From: CAVUCH01 sp963739995
GTDB lineage: Bacteria; Acidobacteriota; Vicinamibacteria; Vicinamibacterales; JAENWD01
Length of the DNA stretch: 64,000 nucleotides
Assembly (NCBI GenBank): GCA_963739995.1
Contig: CAVUCH010000012.1
Location: forward strand, 96,202-160,201
Reading direction: 5' to 3'
The notes under the pieces were generated by a model. That model searched no databases and was not told the DNA's origin. It worked only from the letters and a program-made list of their open reading frames with translations. How positions within the stretch are numbered: the stretch's first letter is position 1; every line of letters starts with the position of its first letter. Positions 33,907-42,330 of this stretch are shown piece after piece. A program made the translations under genes and the position numbers.

Positions 33907-35508
33907 TCACGCAGGACGGCCCGCGCGATCCCTGATCACCACGCGCGCGGCATTCGCGCCGTTGGCGCCGCTGATGCCACCGCCCGGGTGCGTGCCGGCT
34001 CCGCAGAGATACAGGCCGGCAATCGGCGTGCGGTGCTGCGCCCACCCGAGCAGCGGGCGCATGACGTAGAGCTGATCGAGTGCCAGCTCACCGTGATGAA
34101 TGTGGCCGCCGGTGAAGCCGTAGGCAGCTTCGAGGTCGGCTGGCGTGATCGTCTGCGCAGCGAGTACAAGCGACGGCAGCCCCGGCGCGTGCTCGGTGAG
34201 CATGTCGATGACGGTCTGCTGCAGCCCTTCACGTGCGCTGTTCCAGTCGCCCCCTCGGAGGTCGAACGGAGCGTACTGCACGTAGACGGACATCACGTGC
34301 CGGCCCGCAGGCGCGAGAGCCGGATCCGTCATCGTAGGAATGACGCACTCCAACAGCGGCCGCACAGGCGTGCCTCCGTACTTCGACACGTCGAACGCCT
34401 GTTCGAGGTAGTCGATGCCAGGCGCGATCAGGATGCGCCCGGCGAGCGCCTGGGGGGGCGCGACGTCCTGCGGCAGGTCGCGCACCGCGGTGAAGGATGG
34501 CAAGCCCGCGAGCGCGAGGTTCACCTTCGCCATCGTGCCGCGCGCGCGGATGTTGCGCACGCGGAGCAGGAAGCCAGGCTCGAGGCGCACCGGGTCAACC
34601 ATGCCCAGCAGCGTACGTTTCGGATCCGCGTTGGATATGACGAGGTTGGTGGCGATCTGCTCCGCTGACGACAGCAGGACGCCTCGCACGCCCGTGTCGT
34701 CCACCTCGATGCGCGTGACGTCCACGCCCGTCCGGATCTCCGCGCCCGCCTCTGCCGCGGCGGAAGCGAGTACCTCGGTGAGCCGGCCCATGCCGCCGCG
34801 CACGAACGATGGCGCGCCGGGGGCTGCCGGATCATGGGCGGCATCGAGCAGCAGGGTCGCCACCGTACCGGCGGACCTCGGCCCCAGGTTCGTGCCGAGC
34901 ACGCCGCGCGTGGCGATGGCCGCGCGCAGGATGTCGGTTTCGAACCAGTCTTCGGTCAGGTCGGCCACCGGCATGGGCGCCATGCGAAGGAGGCGGTAGG
35001 CGTCGGTGCGCCCGAGCCCGCGAAACCGCCGCCCTGTTTTCAGCAGGTGCCACAGCTCGGAGGCGCCCGGACGATCGAGGGACGGCGGGACCTCGCGCGC
35101 GAGGTCCGCGAGCAGCGAGGCGCCCTGGGCGACCGCGCGATGGAAGGCGGGGAACTGCGCGGCGTCGCGTGAGGAGAACCGCGCCAGATGCCGCGCCGTG
35201 TGCATCGGGTCACGCGACAGCAGCAGCGCGCGGCCGTCCTCACGAGGGGAGAAGCTCGTCACCGCGGGGGCGATCACCTCGAGGCCTCTGCGCACCAGCC
35301 GCAGATCGGCCGCCACATCCGGCCGCAGCGGCCCGAACGTGTGAGCGAGTGTCGGTACGCGGAAGCCGGGATGAATTTCGCTCGTCACCGCCGCGCCGCC
35401 CACCTGCTCGCGCCGTTCGAGCACGATGGGGCGATATCCGGCCTTGGCCAGGTAGAAGGCCGCGACGAGTCCGTTATGCCCGGCGCCGATGATGACGGCG
35501 CGGTTCAC
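33907..35508 (-). CDS. PYROXD2/phytoene-desaturase-like FAD oxidoreductase (copy 1)
   Basis: 533 aa. N-terminal FAD motif AVIIGAGHNGLVAAFYLAKA and GGAAVTSEIHPGF; C-terminal FAD contact GLYLCGAGTHPGGGISGANG. It resembles PYROXD2 and CrtI-like enzymes, but no carotenoid synthesis genes are nearby, so desaturation of phytoene should not be assumed. A paralogue follows upstream at 35640-37214 with the same layout. Confidence 0.82.
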   Translation of the reverse strand: MNRAVIIGAGHNGLVAAFYLAKAGYRPIVLERREQVGGAAVTSEIHPGFRVPTLAHTFGPLRPDVAADLRLVRRGLEVIAPAVTSFSPREDGRALLLSRDPMHTARHLARFSSRDAAQFPAFHRAVAQGASLLADLAREVPPSLDRPGASELWHLLKTGRRFRGLGRTDAYRLLRMAPMPVADLTEDWFETDILRAAIATRGVLGTNLGPRSAGTVATLLLDAAHDPAAPGAPSFVRGGMGRLTEVLASAAAEAGAEIRTGVDVTRIEVDDTGVRGVLLSSAEQIATNLVISNADPKRTLLGMVDPVRLEPGFLLRVRNIRARGTMAKVNLALAGLPSFTAVRDLPQDVAPPQALAGRILIAPGIDYLEQAFDVSKYGGTPVRPLLECVIPTMTDPALAPAGRHVMSVYVQYAPFDLRGGDWNSAREGLQQTVIDMLTEHAPGLPSLVLAAQTITPADLEAAYGFTGGHIHHGELALDQLYVMRPLLGWAQHRTPIAGLYLCGAGTHPGGGISGANGANAARVVIRDRAGRPA

Positions 35509-35514
35509 TCGACT

Positions 35515-35639
35515 GGCTCCAGGCTCCAGGCTCCGGGTTCCGGGCGCACCCGGGCTTCAGGCGTCCCGGCTCCAGGGACACGGAAGAAGAGCTTCTGCAT
35601 TGTGCATCGTGCATTGTGCATTGCGTCTTGTCGCTCACC
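35515..35639. repeat. Gap with GGCTCCAGGCTCCAGGCT repeat and GTGCATTGTGCATTG motif
   Basis: Between the two paralogous oxidoreductase genes. The left part (35515-35575) has repeated GGCTCCAGG/CCGGG units like the fold-back element at 628-723. The right part (about 35600-35625) has TGTGCATCGTGCATTGTGCA, the complement of the CACAATGCA units at 40407-40490. No gene. Confidence 0.45.
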
Positions 35640-37214
35640 CTACCGCCGTGCATCCTTGATGACCGCCCATGCGGCATTCCGGCCCGGTGCCGCCATGATC
35701 CCGCCACCCGGATGCGCGCCGGAACCGCACAGATACAGCCCGCGCACGGGCGTGCGGTACTTGGCCCATCCCGGCGCGGGACGGAGGAAGAACAGCTGCT
35801 CGAGCGACAGCTCCCCGTGGAAGATGTTCCCCTCGGTGAGCCCGAACTCGCGCTCGAGGTCGAGCGGCGTCAGCACCTGCCGGTGCAGGATGATGTCGCG
35901 GATGTTCGGAGCAAACTCCGCGATCATGTCGATCACGGCGTCGCCGAACGCCTCACGCTCGGCATCCCAGGTGGTGCCGCGTAAGTGGTACGGCGCGTAC
36001 TGCACGAAGCACGACAGGATGTGCTTGCCGGGGGGGGCCACCGACGGATCGGTGAGCGTCGGAATCACCATGTCGATGTACGGGCGCTTCGAGTACCGCC
36101 CGTACTTCGCGTCGTCGTACGCGCGCTCCATGTGATCGACGCTTGGTGAGATCGAGATCGCGCCCCGCAGATGCGCCCCGCGGCCCGGCAGGCACGTGAA
36201 GTTCGGCAGGGCGTCGAGGGCGAGGTTCACTTTGCCGGATGATCCACGGTAGCGATACCGCCGCAGGTGGTCGACAAAGTCCTCCGGCAGATGCGCCTCG
36301 CCAACCAGCCCGAAGAACGTCAATCGCGGATCCGTGCTGGCGGACACGACGCTCGCACGCACTTCGTCCCCGTTCTGCAGGACCACGCCGGCGGCGCGTC
36401 CGTTCTCCACGAGCACCTTCGCGACGGGTGCGTTGGTGCGGATTTCGACCCCTGCTTCGCGCGCGGCGCCGGCGATCGCAAGCGAGATGGCCCCGGTGCC
36501 GCCCCGGGCGAAGCCCCATGAGCGGAACGCACCGTCGATCTCGCCCATGTAGTGATGCAGGAGCACGTACGCCGTGCCCGGCGAGCGCACCCCGAGGAAC
36601 GTGCCGATGATTCCCGATGCGGCCATCGTGGCCTTGAGCACGTCGGTCTCGAACCAGCCATCGAGGAAGTCGATTGCGCTCATCGTCATCAGCTGCGCCA
36701 GGTTGTAGCGATCGCCTGGCGCGAGCTGCAGGAACCGCCGCCCCATCTGCGCGAGCGCCCCAACGTCCCGCGGATGCATCGACAGCGGATCCGCGGGCGT
36801 CATCTCGATGATCGGTTTGACGAAGCGAGCCATCTCCACCATCGCGCGCCCGTACTCGTCGTAGGCCTCCGCGTCCGTCCTCGAGTGCCGCGCAATCTCC
36901 CGGTACGTCGTCGCGTGATCGTTCACCCGCCACAGGTAGCCGCCGGGCATCGGGGTGAACGTACCGTCGAGCGGCAGTATCTCGAGGCCGTGCCGCGCGA
37001 GGTCGAGATAGCGGATGATGTCGGGCCGCAGCAGGGAGACGACGTAGGAGCACTCGGAGAAGTGGAAACCCGGGAAGACCTCCTCCGTCACGGCCGCCCC
37101 ACCGAGCACATGGCGCCGCTCGAGGACGAGCACCTTCCGCCCCGCGCGCGCCAGATACGCGGCGTGCGTGAGGCCATTGTGTCCGCCCCCGATGACGATG
37201 ACGTCGTAAGGCAC
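35640..37214 (-). CDS. PYROXD2/phytoene-desaturase-like FAD oxidoreductase (copy 2)
   Basis: 524 aa. FAD motif VIVIGGGHNGLTHAAYLARA, GGAAVTEEVFPGFHFSECSY and C-terminal GLYLCGSGAHPGGGIMAAPG. Shared landmarks with copy 1 include DGWFETDVLKA / DWFETDILRA, VIPTLTDPSVAP / VIPTMTDPALAP, and YVQYAPFDLRG / FVQYAPYHLRG, so the two arose by an old tandem duplication. Substrate unknown. Confidence 0.83.
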   Translation of the reverse strand: MPYDVIVIGGGHNGLTHAAYLARAGRKVLVLERRHVLGGAAVTEEVFPGFHFSECSYVVSLLRPDIIRYLDLARHGLEILPLDGTFTPMPGGYLWRVNDHATTYREIARHSRTDAEAYDEYGRAMVEMARFVKPIIEMTPADPLSMHPRDVGALAQMGRRFLQLAPGDRYNLAQLMTMSAIDFLDGWFETDVLKATMAASGIIGTFLGVRSPGTAYVLLHHYMGEIDGAFRSWGFARGGTGAISLAIAGAAREAGVEIRTNAPVAKVLVENGRAAGVVLQNGDEVRASVVSASTDPRLTFFGLVGEAHLPEDFVDHLRRYRYRGSSGKVNLALDALPNFTCLPGRGAHLRGAISISPSVDHMERAYDDAKYGRYSKRPYIDMVIPTLTDPSVAPPGKHILSCFVQYAPYHLRGTTWDAEREAFGDAVIDMIAEFAPNIRDIILHRQVLTPLDLEREFGLTEGNIFHGELSLEQLFFLRPAPGWAKYRTPVRGLYLCGSGAHPGGGIMAAPGRNAAWAVIKDARR

Positions 37215-37248
37215 GGAGGAATTCTATGTCGTGACGGGGCGCGGCCCG

Positions 37249-38868
37249 TCAGGTCTTCTTCACGACCACCACCGTCAGATCGTCCTTCAGCGGCGCGTCT
37301 CCGCACCACTCGGCGACACTGGCCTGGAGGGCGGCCACCACCTCCTGCGCCGAGCCGGCACGGTGCGCGACGACGGTCGACGCGAGCCGTTCTTCTCCGA
37401 ATTCCGCATCCTGTGGGTCCGTCGCTTCCGTGAGACCGTCACTGTACACAACGAGCGTGTCGCCCTCCGTCAGCCGGGCGTCGGATGCGCCGAAATACAC
37501 CTGGGGGAGCACACCCAGAACGGGCCCGCCCTCCCGGAGCCACTCCACGGTGCCGTCGGCCCGGACGAGAACCGGCGGGTTGTGCCCGGCGTTGGCGTAC
37601 CGCAGGTGTCCGCCCGCGGGGTCAACCGCACAGTAGAAGACGGTGATGAAGCGATCGTCGGGACAGGTCTTCTGCATGACGCGATCGAGCGTCGTCATGA
37701 ACGCCGCCGGCTCGAACTGCGTCTCGCTGAGCACCTGCACGCGTGCCTGCAAGTTCATCATGACGAGGGCCGCGGGCATTCCCTTCCCGGCCACGTCGGC
37801 GAGCACGCACCCGTGGCGCCCGTCGGGCAATGCGAGGAAGTCGTAGTAATCGCCACCCACGCTCCGGCTCGCGGCGTTGTAGCCGGCGAGGTCGAGCCCC
37901 GGTACGAGGGGTGCCGCCGCCGGAAGGGAGCGCCGCTGAATGTCGGCGGCCTGGCGCAGCTCCGCGTCGAGCAGCCGCCGCACTTCGTCCGCCTTTTGCA
38001 GGCGTTCGCGCTCGAGCCGCAGGGCCGCGATGTTCGCGAGGACGGTCAGCAGGTTCAGATCATCCGCTGTCCACAGGCGATACACCGTGGGCCTGTCGAG
38101 ATACAGGAGCCCGATCACCTGCTCGTCGGTCTGCAGCGGCACCGCCATGAGCGTCCGCACCTGCTGCACGACGATGCTGTCCGCCTCACGAAGCGCAGGG
38201 TCGAGTGCCGTGTCCGGCACCAGCAGCGACGCCTTCTCGCGCAGGACGACGTCCCGCACGGTCCCGCTGATGCGAAACCCATCTCCTCGCCTGGCACGAA
38301 TCACCAGGCGCCCGTCCTCGTTGCTGAGGAGAACCCCCCGATGTGCACCTGCGGCCCCGATCGCCAGGTCGAGGATCGTCGAGAACAGCTCGGACGCCGG
38401 GCGCCCCGCCGCAAGCTCCCGGCCTGCCTGCAGCAGCACCGCAAGGGGTGACATCGAATCGGTGGCGCGGGTATCGGCGCCCTGCTGCGTGTGAAGCGCC
38501 TGTTCGAGGTTCGTGCGGACTGCCGTAGGCAGCGTATCGTGTTCGCCGGGACCGTCGAACACCACCGTCTCGTCGGGAGGGCGCCCGAGCGTCGCCGTGA
38601 TCGTGCCCGCCCGTACGGTGTCCCCCGGCTGGAGGCGCTGCCTGCCCGCGATCAGGGTGCCGTTCAGGAACGTGCCGTTCCGGCTGCCGAGATCCACGAC
38701 GGCCCAGCCCTGGCCATCGCGTTCGAACGCCAGGTGCTGCTTCGACAGGCTGCCATCATCAGGAAACGGCAGATCGCTCGAGCGCAACCGTCCGAGCACG
38801 TAGCGATCGCGCTCGAGCGCGACCACCCGGCTATCCCGCGGGGAGCGGATCGACAGCTCCGAGGCCAT
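37249..38868 (-). CDS. FHA-GAF-SpoIIE (PP2C) signalling phosphatase
   Basis: 539 aa. FHA domain (residues 1-90: LGRLRSSDLPFPDDGSLSKQ and DLGSRNGTFLNG) that should bind phosphothreonine; GAF domain (about 140-300); a short coiled coil; and an RsbU/SpoIIE phosphatase domain (about 310-535) with SVGGDYYDFLAL, LADVAGKGMPAALVM, YANAGHNPPV, YSDGLTEAT and KDDLTVVVVKK, whose Asp residues bind metal. Such proteins usually dephosphorylate anti-sigma antagonists. No partner gene is adjacent. ATG 38868. Confidence 0.92.
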   Translation of the reverse strand: MASELSIRSPRDSRVVALERDRYVLGRLRSSDLPFPDDGSLSKQHLAFERDGQGWAVVDLGSRNGTFLNGTLIAGRQRLQPGDTVRAGTITATLGRPPDETVVFDGPGEHDTLPTAVRTNLEQALHTQQGADTRATDSMSPLAVLLQAGRELAAGRPASELFSTILDLAIGAAGAHRGVLLSNEDGRLVIRARRGDGFRISGTVRDVVLREKASLLVPDTALDPALREADSIVVQQVRTLMAVPLQTDEQVIGLLYLDRPTVYRLWTADDLNLLTVLANIAALRLERERLQKADEVRRLLDAELRQAADIQRRSLPAAAPLVPGLDLAGYNAASRSVGGDYYDFLALPDGRHGCVLADVAGKGMPAALVMMNLQARVQVLSETQFEPAAFMTTLDRVMQKTCPDDRFITVFYCAVDPAGGHLRYANAGHNPPVLVRADGTVEWLREGGPVLGVLPQVYFGASDARLTEGDTLVVYSDGLTEATDPQDAEFGEERLASTVVAHRAGSAQEVVAALQASVAEWCGDAPLKDDLTVVVVKKT

Positions 38869-38927
38869 GAGATGCGGAAGGATACCAGCGCGCACGTGGA
38901 CACCTCAACAGCGCGGCATTCGGCTGC

Positions 38928-38933
38928 TAGAAT
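38928..38933 (+). promoter_or_regulatory. -10 box of the GcvT-family gene (probable leaderless start)
   Basis: TAGAAT ends 6 nt before the GTG start codon at 38940, the same geometry as at modA. No ribosome site lies between. Confidence 0.45.
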
Positions 38934-38939
38934 CGCCCT

Positions 38940-40136
38940 GTGCCAATCGGGACGCCTTTTCACCCGCGCACGCTGCCGCTCTGCGGGAGCCTCAACTATC
39001 GCGAGTGGGCCGGCTACTACGCGGTGAGCGCGTTCGAAGCGCACCACGAGCACGAGTACAACGCCATCCGCAACGCCGCGGCGCTGATCGACGTGTCGCC
39101 GCTGTACAAGTACCTGGTCAGCGGCCCCGATGCGGTCCGGCTCGTTGATCGCGTCATCACACGGGACGCCACGAAGGTCGCCCCAGGCCAGGTGATCTAC
39201 ACGCCGTGGTGCGACGAGCGGGGCAAGACCATCGATGACGGTACCGTCACCAGACTCGACGAAACCACCTGGCGGTGGACGGCGGCGGATCCGAGTCTCC
39301 GATGGCTGCGACAGAATGCGACCGGGCTGAACGTCACCATCGAGGACATCAGCGAGTCCCTGGCCGCGCTCGCGCTGCAGGGACCCACCTCGGGCGGGTT
39401 GCTGCGCTCGGCAGCTGAGGCGGACATCGACGGCCTCAAGTACTTCCGCATGACGCGCGGTACGATCGAGGGGGTTCCGGTGCAGATCTCGCGCACAGGG
39501 TACACGGGCGACCTCGGATACGAGATATGGGTCGAGCCGGACGGCGCGCTCCTGGTCTGGGACGCGCTGATGGCCCGCGGCACGGCTTTCGACATACGGC
39601 CGACGGGCATGCTCGCGCTCGACGTCGCGCGAATCGAAGCCGGGTTGCTGCTCGTCGACGTGGACTTCAACGGCAGCCGGAAATCGCTGATTGATGCCCA
39701 GCGGTATTCGCCGTACGAGATGGGACTGGGGCGGCTCGTGAGCGACGGCAAGGGGCCGTTCGTGGGGAGAATGCCGCTGCGGAAGGAGAAGACAGCCGGA
39801 CCGAAACGGCAGGTGGCGGGACTCGAGATCTCGTGGACGCAGGTCGAGAACCTCTATTCCCGGCTCGGCCTCCCGACACAAGTGCCGACAACCGCATCGC
39901 GAACGCCAGTGCCCGTGTACCGCGGAAGCCGGCAGGTCGGCAAGGCGACGTCCACCACCTGGTCGCCCGTTCTGAAGAAGCTCATCGCGCTGGCGACCCT
40001 CGACGCGCCGTCGTTCGCGGTCGGCACCAGGCTCGAGGTCGAGATGACAGTGGAAGCGGTGCGCCACCGTGTGACCGCGGAGGTCGTGCCGACGCCGTTC
40101 TATAACCCGCGTCGCAAAACCGCGCCGCCCGGCTGA
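38940..40136 (+). CDS. GcvT-family aminomethyltransferase
   Basis: 398 aa. Folate-dependent T-protein fold: AAALIDVSPLYKYLVSGPDA, VIYTPWCDERGKTIDDGTV, LALQGPTSGGLL, the RTGYTGDLGYEIWVEPDG signature and a C-terminal barrel (GRLVSDGKGPFVG, VEMTVEAVRHRVTAEVVPTP). True GcvT sits with gcvH and gcvP; neither is here, so this is more likely a demethylase-type or other GcvT-like enzyme. GTG start. Confidence 0.85.
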   Translation: MPIGTPFHPRTLPLCGSLNYREWAGYYAVSAFEAHHEHEYNAIRNAAALIDVSPLYKYLVSGPDAVRLVDRVITRDATKVAPGQVIYTPWCDERGKTIDDGTVTRLDETTWRWTAADPSLRWLRQNATGLNVTIEDISESLAALALQGPTSGGLLRSAAEADIDGLKYFRMTRGTIEGVPVQISRTGYTGDLGYEIWVEPDGALLVWDALMARGTAFDIRPTGMLALDVARIEAGLLLVDVDFNGSRKSLIDAQRYSPYEMGLGRLVSDGKGPFVGRMPLRKEKTAGPKRQVAGLEISWTQVENLYSRLGLPTQVPTTASRTPVPVYRGSRQVGKATSTTWSPVLKKLIALATLDAPSFAVGTRLEVEMTVEAVRHRVTAEVVPTPFYNPRRKTAPPG

Positions 40137-40217
40137 CCGCGACCGAAATGAGATCGGGTGTCATGCCGGGCACCGGAATGAACGCGTCCTCTTCAGCGCA
40201 TCTGCACGTACCCTCCC

Positions 40218-40404
40218 ATGATCGAAGTGGATATCGAGTGTCCCTATTGCGGCGAACCCGATCGCGCTCGCCGTCGACGAGACCGGCGGCCGCGCGCAGA
40301 CCTATGTCGAAGACTGCACGGTGTGCTGTCGCCCGATCGAAGTGACGGCGCGGTACGACGGGGAGGAGTTCGAGGTGACGACGCGAACGGGGGACGGGGG
40401 GTGA
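40218..40404 (+). pseudogene. CPXCG-motif cysteine-rich small protein, frame-shifted
   Basis: Begins MIEVDIECPYCGEP (zinc-ribbon Cys pair). An extra base at about 40259 puts the conserved remainder, IALAVDETGGRAQTYVEDCT then VCCRPIEVTARYDGEEFEV, in another frame ending at TGA 40402. The span is 3n+1. Intact relatives are about 61 aa with four Cys as a probable zinc site. The indel may be a consensus error. Confidence 0.65.
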
Positions 40405-40500
40405 CGCACAATGCACAATGCACAATGCACAATGAAAAATGCACAATGCAAAATGAAAAATGCACAATGCAGAGGGTCGCAAAGTGCAGAATGGAGAATG
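40405..40500. repeat. Tandem TGCACAATG / TGAAAAATG repeat
   Basis: About nine imperfect 7-9-nt units (GCACAAT, GAAAAAT, GCAAAAT) in a row starting right after the preceding stop codon. The run is strongly A-rich against the GC-rich background. Single units recur at about 31690 and, inverted, at about 35600-35625. The rest of the gap to coaA (40501-40600) holds no gene. Confidence 0.7.
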
Positions 40501-40591
40501 CGCAACGCAAATACAGATTCAGAAGACGAATCCGGGCTGCTGCACGAGCGGTCGCGTTGATGTGATGTGAACGGTGGGTGCCCGCTCGCGT

Positions 40592-40599
40592 GATAGTCT
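40592..40599 (+). promoter_or_regulatory. -10 box of coaA (probable leaderless start)
   Basis: GATAGTCT lies 4-7 nt before GTG 40604 and ATG 40607, again with no ribosome site between box and start. Which of the two codons is used is not settled. Confidence 0.4.
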
Positions 40600-40606
40600 G
40601 CCCGTG

Positions 40607-41569
40607 ATGCTCAACAGGCGTGTGGCCGACCAGGTGGGGGCGGCCCGATTCCTATCGTTCTCGCGCGAGGAGTGGGCGCGGTTACGGGCGGCCACGCCGC
40701 TCACCGTGAGCGAAGCCGAAGTCGAGCAGTTGCGGGGCGTCAACGAGCGACTGACGCTGCAGCAGGTGGAGGAGATCTACCTGCCGCTGTCGCGCCTGCT
40801 GAACCTGTACGTCGCCGCCACCCAGACGCTCCGCAAAGCCACCGATACATTCCTGGGAAACCCCCCGGCGAAGGTTCCCTTCGTCATCGGCATCGCCGGC
40901 AGCGTCGCCGTCGGCAAGAGCACCACCGCGCGCGTACTGCAGGCGCTCCTGAGCCGGTGGCCCGATCACCCGCGCGTGGACCTCGTCACGACCGACGGAT
41001 TCCTGTTTCCGAACCGGGTGCTCGAGGAACGCGGCCTGATGGCCCGCAAGGGGTTTCCGGAGAGCTACGACGTCCGGCGTCTGCTGGAGTTCCTGATCGG
41101 CGTCAAATCGGGACAGCCGCGCGTGGCCGCGCCGGTGTACTCGCATCTCCTGTACGACATCGTGCCAGGCCAGGAGCAGGTGCTGGACCGCCCGGACATC
41201 ATGATCCTCGAAGGGTTGAACGTGCTGCAGACGAGCGATCTGCACGGTGGCCGGCGCACGGACCTATTCGTGTCCGATTTCTTCGACTTCTCGATCTACA
41301 TGGATGCGAACGCCGCGAGCATCGAACGGTGGTACGTGGATCGCTTTCTGATGCTTCGGCAGACGGTGTTTACCAACGAGGTGTCATACTTTCACCGGTA
41401 CGCGGGGCTCAGCGAGGGCGAGGCGGAACAGGTGGCGCGCAGCATCTGGCGCGAAATCAACTACGTGAACCTGAAGGAGAACATCGAACCCACACGGGAG
41501 CGCGCGCACCTGATCCTGGACAAGGACGGGCACCACCTGGTGCAGAGCGTGCGGCTGCGGAAGCTGTAG
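40607..41569 (+). CDS. coaA: Pantothenate kinase, type I
   Basis: First step of coenzyme A synthesis. 320 aa, the bacterial CoaA type. P-loop IGIAGSVAVGKSTTARVLQA, VDLVTTDGFLFPNRVLEERG, MARKGFPESYD, ILEGLNVLQT and FTNEVSYFHRYAGLS all match. The GTG three bases upstream could be the true start. E. coli CoaA is inhibited by CoA; the same residues appear conserved, but this was not checked in detail. Confidence 0.95.
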   Translation: MLNRRVADQVGAARFLSFSREEWARLRAATPLTVSEAEVEQLRGVNERLTLQQVEEIYLPLSRLLNLYVAATQTLRKATDTFLGNPPAKVPFVIGIAGSVAVGKSTTARVLQALLSRWPDHPRVDLVTTDGFLFPNRVLEERGLMARKGFPESYDVRRLLEFLIGVKSGQPRVAAPVYSHLLYDIVPGQEQVLDRPDIMILEGLNVLQTSDLHGGRRTDLFVSDFFDFSIYMDANAASIERWYVDRFLMLRQTVFTNEVSYFHRYAGLSEGEAEQVARSIWREINYVNLKENIEPTRERAHLILDKDGHHLVQSVRLRKL

Positions 41570-41703
41570 ACTCCCGCCCGCGATGCCACTGCCGGAGCGG
41601 CGTGCCAAGTGTCCGACGCGGTCTCGTGTGCAACGGTGGTCCTGAGCTGGTCGGTGCCGGCCCAAGCCTTCTATGTGCTCACGTCATATCCCGAGGCCTG
41701 CCG

Positions 41704-42024
41704 ATGACCGTCCCTCCGCCATCCCCTGAGCACCCCACCCTCGATCCGGCCCAGTTCGCTGTTTTGCGGGCGTTCTTCCGGGGATACCTGCACCAGGACG
41801 TAGAGGTGGTGCACGGGTCGGCCAGCGCGGCGGCGGCGGCTTTCGCGCGCGACGCCAATGCCGGCGAACGCGACGCGCTTGTCGCGGAGTGGTCACGTTT
41901 CGCGACGCTCGTGGCCGATCTCCCGCTGAGCGGCGTCCGACAGGCCTTCAGCCTGCTCGGCGCGGCCTGGGCGCCCGCGACGGCAGAAGACGTCCGCGAC
42001 CTGAATCGCGCCATTTGCGGCTGA
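41704..42024 (+). CDS. CdiI-like small protein
   Basis: 106 aa. The segment FAVLRAFFRGYLHQDVEVVH followed by acidic helices resembles a family of contact-dependent-inhibition immunity proteins (CdiI/DUF1436-like: gYFHQDw pattern). No toxin, CdiA or CdiB gene is near, so a real immunity role is unsupported. The name reflects fold similarity only. Confidence 0.5.
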   Translation: MTVPPPSPEHPTLDPAQFAVLRAFFRGYLHQDVEVVHGSASAAAAAFARDANAGERDALVAEWSRFATLVADLPLSGVRQAFSLLGAAWAPATAEDVRDLNRAICG

Positions 42025-42192
42025 ATCCGTCCTCAGACCTCCCCAACGACTTTCCACGTGGATGCGCAGACCGCGGCAGCGAGTTGCCTGGTCAGCCGTT
42101 GTCATCGTGCGTACCAGTTGCTGCATGGCCGGCTGCCGGCGCGCCAAAGATAGCCTTCATTGCGTGCATTCTTTCGCAAAGTAAAAATAAAA

Positions 42193-42228
42193 TGCTGCAC
42201 GAGCAGCACTGTTGGTCCTACACTAGCA
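42193..42228 (+). promoter_or_regulatory. Candidate sigma-54 promoter of amtB-glnK with upstream dyad
   Basis: TGGTCC-tacac-TAGCA (42213-42228) has GG and GC separated by exactly 10 nt, as in the -24/-12 consensus TGGCAC-N5-TTGCA. Just upstream is the dyad TGCTGC-acga-GCAGCA (42193-42208), and before that an A-rich stretch (42179-42192). A nitrogen-regulated promoter suits amtB-glnK. The 306-bp gap holds no other gene. Confidence 0.5.
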
Positions 42229-42330
42229 ACGCGGCGCGGATGTGGGGCTCTTCCGCGGGTACCGCCCGGCTGCGGCCGGCAGCAGTGTACGCACCCAGGA
42301 ACGAACGCCGGGGTGCAGTTTTAGGAGGAA

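Noticed and set aside
33907..37214. Carotenoid biosynthesis cluster
   Set aside because: Only CrtI-like oxidoreductases are present, closer to PYROXD2; no phytoene synthase or cyclase.
38940..40136. Glycine riboswitch before the GcvT-family gene
   Set aside because: The 71-nt gap is too short and the -10 box lies 6 nt before the start; no aptamer core.
40405..40500. Possible CRISPR array
   Set aside because: Units are 7-9 nt and contiguous, without unique spacers; no cas genes in the window.
41704..42024. Contact-dependent inhibition system
   Set aside because: Only a CdiI-like fold similarity; no CdiA toxin or CdiB transporter gene nearby.
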